Shown piece by piece: positions 25,449-32,909 of a stretch of 54,070 nucleotides of DNA. The first letter of the stretch is position 1. Every line of letters begins with the position of its first letter. The notes under the pieces are model-generated. The model made no database searches. It saw only the letters and a program-made list of their open reading frames with translations, and was not told where the DNA came from. This DNA is from Streptomyces toxytricini (GTDB lineage Bacteria; Actinomycetota; Actinomycetes; Streptomycetales; Streptomycetaceae), in the NCBI RefSeq assembly GCF_014649915.1, contig NZ_BMTY01000011.1, forward strand, positions 1 through 54,070. Direction: 5' to 3'. A program made the translations under genes and the position numbers.

Positions 25449-27362
25449 ATGACCGACACCGCCTCCACCGGGCAGCCCGGTACGCCCGCACCGCCCTCCC
25501 CCGACGCCGTCCCCCGGCAGGCGCCGCCCGCGTCCGCACCGCCGGCCGCCGGCGGGTACGGCCCGCCCGGCCTCCTCGAACGCCTGGGCTCGGCCGCCTT
25601 CGGCCTGCTGAACGCGCACCGGGAGTGGCACGAGCTGCCGCTGCCGCTCGCCCTGCTGAACCTGCGGGTGCTCCGCGACGACCTGCGCCGCGAGAACCTC
25701 CACGACACGTACGGCGCCGGCGGCGAGCGGCCCCGCCGTCCCACCGCCGAGCTGCTGCCCCACCGCTCGTACGACGGGTCGGGCTACGACCCGTACGACG
25801 AGGACATGGGCCGCGTCGGCACCCGCCTCGACCGCAACGCCCCGCTCTCCCTGGCTTTCCCCGGCTCCGACGAGGAGCTGATGACTCCGAGCCCGCGCGA
25901 GATCAGCCGGCAGCTGCTGGCCCGCCGCTCGTTCGTGCCGGCGACGTCGCTGAACCTCCTGGCGGCGGCGTGGATCCAGTTCGAGAACCACGGCTGGGCC
26001 AATCACGGCGACAACGAGGAGGCCGAGCCGTTCACGGTGCCGCTCGCCGCCGACGACGACTGGGAGGCGCTCGGCGGGACCTGCCCCATGCGGATCAACC
26101 GCACCCGCCCCGACCCCGTCGCCCACACCTCCCCCGGGACCCCGCCCACGTACGAGAACACCGTCACCCACTGGTGGGACGGCTCCCAGGTCTACGGCTC
26201 GGACGAGGCCCGCTGCCGTTCCCTGCGCACCGGCGAGCACGGCAGGCTCACCGTCGAGGACGGCCGGCTGCCCGCGGACCCGCGCCCCGGCCGGGACTGC
26301 CTGGACCTGACGGGCATGAACAGCGACTACTGGGCGGGGCTGTCGCTGCTGCACACGCTCTTCGCAAAGGAGCACAACGCGATCTGCGACTTCCTGCGCG
26401 CCCACTACCCGACGTGGGGCGACGAGCGGCTCTTCCACACCGCGCGGCTGGTGAACACCGCGCTGATGGCGAAGATCCACACGGTGGAGTGGACGCCGGG
26501 CGTCCTCGACACCCCGGTCCTCAAGCGGGCCATGGACGCCAACTGGTACGGGGTCCTGCCGCGCTGGGTCGGCAGGACGTTCGGGCGGGTCGGCAGCGGG
26601 GAGATGCTGAGCGGGATCCCCGGCTCGCCGACCGACCACCACGCGGCCCCGTACTCGATGACGGAGGAGTTCGTCTCCGCGTACCGGCTGCACCCGCTGA
26701 TCCCGGACGAGCTGGTGCTGCGCGACCACCGCGGCGGCGGCCCGCGCGAGACGATCGGCTTCGACGACATGCAGGGCGCCGCCACCCGCAAGTCCGTCGA
26801 GGCGTACGGGATGAGCGACCTGTTCTACTCCTTCGGCACGGCCCACCCGGGGGCCCTCGTCCTGCACAACCACCCGGACGCCCTGCGCAACCTGGTCCGG
26901 CTGTCCGGGGAGCACGTCGACCTCGGCACGGTGGACATCCTGCGCGACCGCGAGCGCGGGATCCCCCGGTACAACGACTACCGGCGGATGCTGCGCAAGC
27001 GGCCCGTACGGTCCTTCGAGGAGCTGACGGGCGGGCACCCGTCGGACACCCCGCTGCTGCGGGACGTCTACGAGGGGCGGCTCGACCGGGTCGACACCCT
27101 GGTGGGGAACCTCGCCGAGCCGCGGCCCGCCGGGTTCGGGTTCAGCGACTCCCTGTTCCGGATCTTCATCCTGATGGCGAGCCGGCGCCTGAAGAGCGAC
27201 CGGTTCTTCACCACCGACTACCGGCCGGAGGTCTACACGGCGGAGGGCCTGGAGTGGGTGGACCGCAACAGCATGGTGACCGTGCTGCTGCGCCACCACC
27301 CGGAGCTGGGAGCGGCGCTGGAGGGCGTCACGAACGCGTTCGCGCCGTGGCGGACGCTGTAG
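25449..27362 (+). CDS. Alpha-dioxygenase/cyclooxygenase-like haem peroxidase
   Basis: A 637-aa animal-haem-peroxidase superfamily protein that most resembles plant fatty acid alpha-dioxygenase. Distal His181 is in WIQFENHGW; WWDGSQVYG follows at 242-250; the long block HNAICDFLRAHYP...AKIHTVEW at 309-348 is characteristic; then TDHHAAPYSMTEEF and YRLHP, giving the catalytic tyrosyl candidate Tyr412 and proximal haem His415, spaced as in COX Tyr385/His388. The C-terminal SRRLKSDRFFTTD matches the alpha-DOX end. No signal peptide; the first 40 residues are Pro/Ala-rich. Expected reaction: C2 dioxygenation of fatty acids. It ends in a 35-bp overlap with the convergent DUF1259 gene. Confidence 0.85.
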   Translation: MTDTASTGQPGTPAPPSPDAVPRQAPPASAPPAAGGYGPPGLLERLGSAAFGLLNAHREWHELPLPLALLNLRVLRDDLRRENLHDTYGAGGERPRRPTAELLPHRSYDGSGYDPYDEDMGRVGTRLDRNAPLSLAFPGSDEELMTPSPREISRQLLARRSFVPATSLNLLAAAWIQFENHGWANHGDNEEAEPFTVPLAADDDWEALGGTCPMRINRTRPDPVAHTSPGTPPTYENTVTHWWDGSQVYGSDEARCRSLRTGEHGRLTVEDGRLPADPRPGRDCLDLTGMNSDYWAGLSLLHTLFAKEHNAICDFLRAHYPTWGDERLFHTARLVNTALMAKIHTVEWTPGVLDTPVLKRAMDANWYGVLPRWVGRTFGRVGSGEMLSGIPGSPTDHHAAPYSMTEEFVSAYRLHPLIPDELVLRDHRGGGPRETIGFDDMQGAATRKSVEAYGMSDLFYSFGTAHPGALVLHNHPDALRNLVRLSGEHVDLGTVDILRDRERGIPRYNDYRRMLRKRPVRSFEELTGGHPSDTPLLRDVYEGRLDRVDTLVGNLAEPRPAGFGFSDSLFRIFILMASRRLKSDRFFTTDYRPEVYTAEGLEWVDRNSMVTVLLRHHPELGAALEGVTNAFAPWRTL

Positions 27363-28359
27363 GCGGGGCCGTGTTGGTGGCGTCGACGGCGTGGCGCAGG
27401 CCCCGCGCGAGGACGGCCGCGTCGTCCACGCCCCAGAAGTGGGTGTAGAAGAGGCGGGGCTCGTCCATCAGGCCGTGGTTGTGCAGCTCGATGACGGACA
27501 GGCCGCCGCGGCGCAGGGCCGGGAGGACGTGGTGGACTTCCTCGGCGGTCATGACGAAGTCGCCGTTCACGGCGGCCCGCCCGCCGCCGAGGGGCTGGAA
27601 GGCGAGGACGGTGGCCATGCCGGTCGCGGCGGGCACGATGCGGTGCTCGTCGGTGACGGTCTCGCGGCGGCCGAAGGTGTACTTGTAGATGCCGCCGTCG
27701 TTGGTGCCCACGGCGCCGAGGGCGGCGTCCATGGCGGCGGTGTCCAGGTCGAGGGGCGGTGCGGGGGCGGGCGGGGCCGCGGGCGGGGTGCCGGTGGCGG
27801 CGAGGACCGCCCGCAGTCCGCGGGCCGCCTCGACGGCGTCGTGCCCCATCGCGTGGAAGTGGGTCCACCACACGTCGGGTTCGTGGGCGAGCAGGTGCTT
27901 GTGGATCGCGGTCTGGCCGAATCCGTTCGCGTGCAGGGCGTCGGTGGCACGCTGGAGCTCGGCCTCGACGACGACGAGGTCGCCGCGCACCACGGTCATG
28001 CCGTCGGCGTACGGGGTGAAGGCGGCGTACGAGCTGAGGGCCAGCCCGGGGTGGATGGTGACGCCCTGGGAGACGACGGTGAGGTCGCGGCGCGGGAAGG
28101 CCACCCGGTAGACGAGGCCGGACATGAGGCGTCCGGGGCGTCCCAGGGCGGCTGCGACGCCCTGCCAGTCGGCGTCCGTGGTGGGCACCGGCTCGATCGG
28201 CGTCCGGGCGGCGGTCCGGGTGCCGGGCCCGGCGGCGGCTGCGGCGCCGGTGGCCGTCACGGCGCCGGTGAGTACGGGTGCGAGCGCCGCGGCGGTCAGC
28301 AGCCGGCGCCTGGATGTGCCGGCGGGGGCGTCCCCGCCGGGCCGTCGGTCTCGGGTCAT
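27328..28359 (-). CDS. Tat-exported DUF1259 protein (LppY/LpqO family)
   Basis: A 343-aa secreted protein. Residues 16-45 form a Tat-type signal (SRRRLLTAAALAPVLTG followed by Ala-rich c-region). The mature part appears to contain two similar DUF1259 halves: each has a strand block (GDLVVVEAELQ; GDFVMTAEEVHHV), a helical segment, and a His-rich block (WWTHFHAMGHD; ELHNHGLMDEP and THFWG). The repeated His residues look like metal ligands, but no activity is established. In mycobacteria, homologues are lipoproteins LppY and LpqO; this one has no lipobox. GGAGGC lies before ATG 28359. It is convergent with the haem dioxygenase gene and overlaps its end. Confidence 0.85.
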   Translation of the reverse strand: MTRDRRPGGDAPAGTSRRRLLTAAALAPVLTGAVTATGAAAAAGPGTRTAARTPIEPVPTTDADWQGVAAALGRPGRLMSGLVYRVAFPRRDLTVVSQGVTIHPGLALSSYAAFTPYADGMTVVRGDLVVVEAELQRATDALHANGFGQTAIHKHLLAHEPDVWWTHFHAMGHDAVEAARGLRAVLAATGTPPAAPPAPAPPLDLDTAAMDAALGAVGTNDGGIYKYTFGRRETVTDEHRIVPAATGMATVLAFQPLGGGRAAVNGDFVMTAEEVHHVLPALRRGGLSVIELHNHGLMDEPRLFYTHFWGVDDAAVLARGLRHAVDATNTAPPTASATARTRS

Positions 28360-28546
28360 GGTCAACGCCTCCGTCCGGTCCGTCGACAGGCGATGCAACC
28401 ACGGCACACGGGCCGTCGGGCGCAGACCGGCGCCCGCTGCGGGCCGGACGGGGGAAAGGCTCACCCGTGCGGGGCGGGCGCGGGCCGGGACACTGACGGA
28501 AACCTGCGGGACTCGGGCGGGGCGGGGTGCGGGCGGTGCCGGCACG

Positions 28547-29056
28547 TCAGGAGAGAGCGGACACCTTGAAGACCGCGTGCGCCGTCTCGCTGTCGATCAG
28601 GCGGGAGAGGCGCCGCATCGGCGCCACGCCCTCGGCCAGGGTGCCGCGGGCGACGCTCGTGTCGATGTCCTGGCCGACCCGGTGCCACAGCGGGGGGTTC
28701 GCCGTGAGGACCCGCGGGTCGAGCTCGACGCGGTTGCCGTCGGTGTCGGTCAGGACGAGCCGCTGCGCCAGCCCGTCGTGCCAGACCACGGAGGCCAGCC
28801 GGTCGGTGCGGACCCGGCGCCGGCGGACAAGCCCGCGGGTGGTCAGCCGTCCGGGGGCGGCGCTGACCCGGGTGGGCCACAGGACGACGAACAGGACGGC
28901 GCCGAGCCCCGTCCAGACCGCCGTCCGCGGCCAGTCGGTGAAGCCGGCTGCGGCGTCGACCCCTAACAGGAGCGAGGTCAGCACGACGGCAGTGCCCGCC
29001 GAGGCTCTCGCGTCCGGGGCCCAGCCGCTGTCCTGGACAGCCTTCGGTTCGGCCAC
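28547..29056 (-). CDS. Two-TM membrane protein of unknown function
   Basis: A 169-aa protein with two hydrophobic segments (about residues 19-33 and 43-60: TAVVLTSLLLGVDAAAG, AVWTGLGAVLFVVLWP), followed by a soluble C-terminal domain with a PH-like strand pattern (LTTRGLVRRRRVRTDRLASV, LTDTDGNRVELDPRVL). I do not recognise a named family with certainty. GTG 29056 is preferred because GGGGAGGG lies six bases upstream; ATGs at 29074 and 29113 lack such a site. It is separated by about 190 bp from the DUF1259 gene on the same strand and divergent from the M20 peptidase gene. Confidence 0.68.
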   Translation of the reverse strand: MAEPKAVQDSGWAPDARASAGTAVVLTSLLLGVDAAAGFTDWPRTAVWTGLGAVLFVVLWPTRVSAAPGRLTTRGLVRRRRVRTDRLASVVWHDGLAQRLVLTDTDGNRVELDPRVLTANPPLWHRVGQDIDTSVARGTLAEGVAPMRRLSRLIDSETAHAVFKVSALS

Positions 29057-29245
29057 GGGAAACCCTCCCCACATCAACACATCCACGAAGATCAAGGTGT
29101 ACAACGCATTCAACTACCCAGGGACACGGCGGGCAGTCCCTCCGGGGGCCCTGCGGCGGCAGGTTGGCGCATTCGGGGCGTTCGATGACGCTTTGGCGCA
29201 CCCCCCGCGGCGCATGCGGGACCCGGCCGGGTGCGGGGCGCTGCG

Positions 29246-29251
29246 TACCCT
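29246..29251 (+). promoter_or_regulatory. -10 box TACCCT for the M20 peptidase gene
   Basis: TACCCT ends six bases before ATG 29258, which supports this start over the upstream GTG codons and suggests a leaderless message. Confidence 0.45.
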
Positions 29252-29257
29252 TGCGGC

Positions 29258-30376
29258 ATGACGATGCACAAGACCGGCCGTGTGAGTGTCGAAGCGATGC
29301 TCGAAGACCTCAGGACCCTCGTCGAAGTCGAGTCCCCGTCACGGGACGTGGAGGCGCTGGCCGCGTCGGCGAAGGCGGTTGCGGGGGTCTTGGAGGGCCG
29401 GCTCGGCGGGCAGGCCCTCCTGGTCGACAGCGAGGCCGGTCCGCACGTCCACTGGTCGGGCGGCGGGGAGCCGCGCGTGCTGGTCCTCGGCCACCACGAC
29501 ACGGTGTTCCCGCTGGGCACGCTGGAGCGCCGGCCGTTCGCCGTCGAGGGCGGGCGGGTGACGGGGCCGGGCGTGTTCGACATGCTCGGCGGGCTCGTCC
29601 AGGCCGTGCACGGCATCGCGGGCCTCGGCGACCCGTCGGGCGTGGAGATCCTGGTGACCGCCGACGAGGAGGTCGGCTCGCACACGTCGCGGGCGCTGAT
29701 CGAGGAGCGGGCGCTGGCCTGCGGCGCCGTGCTCGTCGTGGAGGGCGCCGCCGACGGCGGGGCGCTGAAGACCGGCCGGAAGGGCTGCGGGTCCTTCCAC
29801 GTCTCCATCACCGGCCGCGCCTCTCACGCCGGGCTCGAACCGGCCGCCGGGGTCAACGCCCTCGTGGAGGCGGCGCACCAGGTGCTGGACATCGCCGCGC
29901 TCGGCCGTCCGGAGGCCGGCACCACCGTCACCCCGACCGTCGCGTCCGCGGGCACGCTGGACAACGTCGTCCCGGCGGAGGCGGACATCGTGGTGGACGT
30001 CCGGGTGGAGACGGAGGGCGAGAAGGAGCGCATCGAGTCCGCATTCGCGTCCCTCGCCCCGCACCTGGCCGAGGCGCAGATCACGGTGAGCGGCGCCGTC
30101 GGCCGGCCCCCGATGCCCGAGTCGGCGTCGGCCGAGCTGTTCGCCCTGGCGAAGGAGCTGCTGCCGTCACTGGAGGGCAGGGCCGTGGGCGGCGGCAGCG
30201 ACGGCAACTTCACCGCCGCGCTCGGCGTGCCCACCCTCGACGGGCTCGGCGCGGTCGGCGGCGGCGCCCACGCCGACCACGAGTACGTGCTGGTCGACAC
30301 CATGGCCGAGCGCGCGGAGCTGGTCGCGGGCCTCGTACGGGCGATCCGCGAGCGCCCGCGGTCTGCGGACCGCTAG
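29258..30376 (+). CDS. M20 family metallopeptidase
   Basis: A 372-aa M20 peptidase like glutamate carboxypeptidase (CPG2). Metal and catalytic residues: VLGHHDTVFP (His and Asp), GPGVFDMLGG (bridging Asp), VTADEEVGS (catalytic Glu and ligand Glu), SDGN (Asp), and the final His in GAHADHEYV. The dimerisation domain includes TGRASHAGLEPAAGVNA. It cleaves a C-terminal amino acid or N-acyl group; exact substrate unknown. The family usually reads D-M-K-G-G; here the Lys is Leu. No signal peptide, so cytoplasmic. Confidence 0.9.
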   Translation: MTMHKTGRVSVEAMLEDLRTLVEVESPSRDVEALAASAKAVAGVLEGRLGGQALLVDSEAGPHVHWSGGGEPRVLVLGHHDTVFPLGTLERRPFAVEGGRVTGPGVFDMLGGLVQAVHGIAGLGDPSGVEILVTADEEVGSHTSRALIEERALACGAVLVVEGAADGGALKTGRKGCGSFHVSITGRASHAGLEPAAGVNALVEAAHQVLDIAALGRPEAGTTVTPTVASAGTLDNVVPAEADIVVDVRVETEGEKERIESAFASLAPHLAEAQITVSGAVGRPPMPESASAELFALAKELLPSLEGRAVGGGSDGNFTAALGVPTLDGLGAVGGGAHADHEYVLVDTMAERAELVAGLVRAIRERPRSADR

Positions 30377-30395
30377 GAGCGGGGCCTGCGGCGGC

Positions 30396-30659
30396 TCATA
30401 CGAGGGCTTCGTGGACGAAGCACCAGCGCCAGTCCTCGCCGCGCTCGAAGGAGCGGACCACGGCGTGTCCCGTGTCCGTCGCGTGCGCGCGGGCGTGCCG
30501 CATCGGCGAGGAGTCGCAGCAGCCCACGCGGCCGCAGACCAGGCACAGCCGCAGGTGCACCCAGGGGGAGCCGAGGCTCAGGCAGTCCTCGCACCCCTCG
30601 GGGGTTCGGGGCGTGACGGGGCGGACCATGGCGAGGTGCGGGTCCGGATGCGTGCTCAT
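30396..30659 (-). CDS. UBP-type zinc finger protein
   Basis: An 87-aa protein that is almost entirely a ZnF-UBP domain. The Zn ligands are visible as CEDC, CLVCGRVGCCDS, then spaced His residues (RHARAHATDTGH) and CFVH at the end. In eukaryotes this fold binds the free C-terminus of ubiquitin. Actinomycetes have free-standing copies, with no established partner. Start ATG 30659 is preceded by a GGCGGCG-rich leader without a strong ribosome site. Its 3' end is convergent with the M20 gene, with 19 bp between the stops. Confidence 0.88.
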   Translation of the reverse strand: MSTHPDPHLAMVRPVTPRTPEGCEDCLSLGSPWVHLRLCLVCGRVGCCDSSPMRHARAHATDTGHAVVRSFERGEDWRWCFVHEALV

Positions 30660-30815
30660 CGCCGCCTCCCTGGTGTCGCGGTCGGTCGGATGCGGGGCCG
30701 GCGTGGCCGGCGGGGCGGCAGCCGGTGGCGGCCCCTCTCCAGCATGCGCCCGGCGGCCCGCGGGGGCTGCCGGGCGCGGGACCGGGCCGCAGCGGCAGGG
30801 GGGCGGCCGATCGCG

Positions 30816-30821
30816 TAGGCT
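30816..30821 (+). promoter_or_regulatory. -10 box TAGGCT for the YciO-like gene
   Basis: TAGGCT ends six bases before ATG 30828; leaderless spacing. Confidence 0.45.
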
Positions 30822-30827
30822 CGGCGG

Positions 30828-31448
30828 ATGGCGAAGTACTTCGACGTCCACCCCGACAACCCGCAGCAGCGCACGATCAGCGGCGTCGCGGACGGCATCC
30901 GCTCCGGGGCCCTGGTGGCGTACCCCACCGACTCCTGCTACGCGCTGGGCTGCCAGCTGGGCAACCGGGAGGGCCTGGCCCGGATCCGGTCCATCCGCCG
31001 CCTGGACGACCGGCACCACTTCACGCTGGTGTGCCGGGACTTCGCGCAGCTGGGGCAGCTCGTCAACATCGGCAACGACGTCTTCCGCGCCATCAAGGCG
31101 GCGACGCCCGGCAGTTACACCTTCATCCTGCCGGCGACGCGGGAGGTGCCGCGGCAGCTCCTGCACCCGAAGAAGAAGACCGTCGGCGTGCGCATCCCCG
31201 ACCACACCGTCACCCAGGCGCTCCTCGCCGAGCTGGGTGAGCCTCTGCTGTCCAGCACCCTGCTGCTGCCCGACGAGAGCGAACCGCTCACCATCGGGTG
31301 GGAGATCAAGGAGCGGCTGGAGCACTCCGTGGACATCGTCGTCGACTCGGGCGACTGCGGGACGGAGCCGACGACGGTCGTCGACTTCTCCGGCGGCGCC
31401 CCCGAGGTCGTCCGCCGCGGCGCCGGGGACCCGTCCCGGTTCGAGTGA
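30828..31448 (+). CDS. Sua5/YciO/YrdC-family protein (YciO-like)
   Basis: A 206-aa protein with one YrdC/Sua5 domain. Typical blocks: GALVAYPTDSCYALGCQ, RRLDDRHHFTLVC, PGSYTFILPATREVPR, KKKTVGVRIPDH, and PTTVVDFSGG. The KKTVGVRIPDH form and overall length match the YciO branch rather than the essential TsaC. The fold binds ATP and double-stranded RNA; TsaC members make threonylcarbamoyl-AMP for tRNA t6A, while the YciO role is less certain. It probably has its own leaderless promoter; divergent from the UBP zinc finger gene. Confidence 0.85.
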   Translation: MAKYFDVHPDNPQQRTISGVADGIRSGALVAYPTDSCYALGCQLGNREGLARIRSIRRLDDRHHFTLVCRDFAQLGQLVNIGNDVFRAIKAATPGSYTFILPATREVPRQLLHPKKKTVGVRIPDHTVTQALLAELGEPLLSSTLLLPDESEPLTIGWEIKERLEHSVDIVVDSGDCGTEPTTVVDFSGGAPEVVRRGAGDPSRFE

Positions 31449-31467
31449 GGCGGCCTGCGTCTTCGGG

Positions 31468-31504
31468 CCGGATCCGGCAAGCGCACGGCCTGCCGGGTCC
31501 GGTG
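31468..31504 (+). terminator. Hairpin terminator after the YciO-like gene
   Basis: A 13-bp stem (31468-31480 with 31492-31504, two G-T wobbles) and an 11-base loop start 20 bases after the stop. No T-run follows, which is usual for high-GC actinomycetes. Confidence 0.5.
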
Positions 31505-31667
31505 CCGGCCGGGGCGGGGCGGCCGCGGGCGGCCACCCGCGGCGCCGGCCGTCCCTGCGCCCCCACCCGTCGTGATCGACGCGTCGGCCGGGGTGCGATG
31601 CGGCTCCGGCGGCGGGCGCGCATCATGGGAGGGAGACGCTCGGTTCGCTCGGCGGAGGAGGGCGCGG

Positions 31668-31895
31668 ATGAGTTCCCAGCGCTTCGAGCTGGTGTTTTCC
31701 GAGGATCCTGACGGCCGCGAGGACGTCGTGGTCGTCACCGAGACCGGCGTGTCGGGCCCCGGCGGGCACCCTGTGTACGAGGACCCGACCGGCATCGTGC
31801 GCGCCGAGATCAGCGACCGCGGGGAGGTCCGCGTCCTGGCGTCGGGCGGCGGGCAGAGCCCGGCCCGCGTGGTCCGCGCCCGACCGGTGGAGTGA
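31668..31895 (+). CDS. Small hypothetical protein (possibly DUF6296)
   Basis: A 75-aa protein with alternating short beta strands: RFELVFSEDPDGREDVVVVT, then GPGGHPVYEDPTGIVRAEI and GEVRVLASGG. It looks like a small all-beta fold and I recall similar Streptomyces proteins grouped as DUF6296, but this is uncertain. ATG 31668 has a strong GGAGGAGG site seven bases upstream, which makes it a real gene despite the size. It has no signal peptide. Confidence 0.7.
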   Translation: MSSQRFELVFSEDPDGREDVVVVTETGVSGPGGHPVYEDPTGIVRAEISDRGEVRVLASGGGQSPARVVRARPVE

Positions 31896-32005
31896 CCGCC
31901 GGTCCCCCGTGACGCCCTGCCGGGCCGCGGCCGGGCCCGCGACTCCCGGTCCGCGGTGTCCCGTTCGGCTGCCCTTCAGGCCAACGATCCTTGCCAGTAA
32001 GGCAC

Positions 32006-32032
32006 TTGACAGGCGGATGTGCGGGGTACGAT
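32006..32032 (+). promoter_or_regulatory. Promoter with TTGACA and TACGAT for the lipoprotein-kinase operon
   Basis: TTGACA at 32006-32011 and TACGAT at 32027-32032 with a 15-base spacer. The -10 box ends seven bases before GTG 32040, so the message is probably leaderless. It is the clearest -35/-10 pair in the window and fits the housekeeping sigma factor. Confidence 0.7.
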
Positions 32033-32039
32033 CTCCGCC

Positions 32040-32909
32040 GTGACGGGGTCGGGGGTATTCGGACGTCCGGGCGGGCTGCGCGCCCGCGGCTGCGCGACGG
32101 CGGCCGCGGCCCTGCTGGCCCTGGCCGGGTGCGCCGCGGACGGGACACCGGACGCGAGGGGCGGTCCGGAGGAGTCCCCGCGTCCGTCGGCGGCTTCGGG
32201 CGGAGCCACCGCCGGGGCGCCGGCCCCGTCCGGCGACCCGGGCGGCGGGGCACCCGCCCCGTCCGCGGTCCCCGCGTTCGACCCGGCCAAGCAGCCCGCC
32301 GACGCCGCAGCGGCCCGTGCCCTGCTCGACCGGGTCCTAATCGACCAGGAGGCGTTCGGCCCGGACGTGCGGCGCAGCTCCCCCTTCGAGAGCCGGTCCG
32401 GCCACTGGCCGGTCCTCGACGCGGACTGCGTGTGGCAGACCGCCGGCCTGCCGCCCGGCGTGCTCGCCACCAGGACCCGCTACTTCCACGTTCCGGCCGG
32501 CGACGGCCGCGGCCGGGTGCGGATCAGCGCCACGGTCACCGTCCACCGCGACCCGTCCGGATCCGGCTGGGAGACGGCGCAGGCCATGGAGGAGGTGCTG
32601 CGCTGCCCGCAGCAGGTGCTGGGCGCCGGCGAGCGGCTGCAGAACCTGTGGGGCGCCTCGCTCTATCTGGGCGAGCAGCTGAACGGCTGGACGGAGGACG
32701 CCTTCAGCGAGTCCGGCGAGTACGTCGGCGAGAAGGACGGCGGGCCGCACCCCTACGTGTGGTCGCAGGGGCAGTTCGGCCCGGTCACGATGGCGGTCGC
32801 CGGCCGGGGAGCGGCGGGGGTCACCGCGCAGGCCGTCCGGGCGCTGGTCGTGCAGGGGACCAGCCGGATGATGCTCCAGGCGCACGGCGCGCTCGCGAAG
32901 GAGGGCTGA
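32040..32909 (+). CDS. Exported lipoprotein of unknown function
   Basis: A 289-aa lipoprotein. The signal (residues 14-31) ends in the lipobox LLALAGC, followed by a long Pro/Ser/Ala-rich linker to about residue 85. The folded part has two Cys (DADCVWQ; EVLRCPQQ), which may form a disulfide, and blocks such as TRTRYFHVP and NLWGASLYLGEQLNGW. I do not recognise the family. GTG 32040 lies seven bases after the -10 box. Its stop overlaps the start of the first receptor-kinase gene (TGATG), so it is probably an accessory ligand or sensor protein for those kinases; that is inference. Confidence 0.78.
   Translation: MTGSGVFGRPGGLRARGCATAAAALLALAGCAADGTPDARGGPEESPRPSAASGGATAGAPAPSGDPGGGAPAPSAVPAFDPAKQPADAAAARALLDRVLIDQEAFGPDVRRSSPFESRSGHWPVLDADCVWQTAGLPPGVLATRTRYFHVPAGDGRGRVRISATVTVHRDPSGSGWETAQAMEEVLRCPQQVLGAGERLQNLWGASLYLGEQLNGWTEDAFSESGEYVGEKDGGPHPYVWSQGQFGPVTMAVAGRGAAGVTAQAVRALVVQGTSRMMLQAHGALAKEG

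Noticed and set aside
23028..27299. Long minus-strand open frame across the P450 and haem dioxygenase genes
   Set aside because: Same GC-bias artefact; the plus strand has full catalytic motifs in both genes.
29057..29113. ATG starts at 29074 and 29113 for the two-TM protein
   Set aside because: No ribosome site there, whereas GTG 29056 follows GGGGAGGG at ideal distance.
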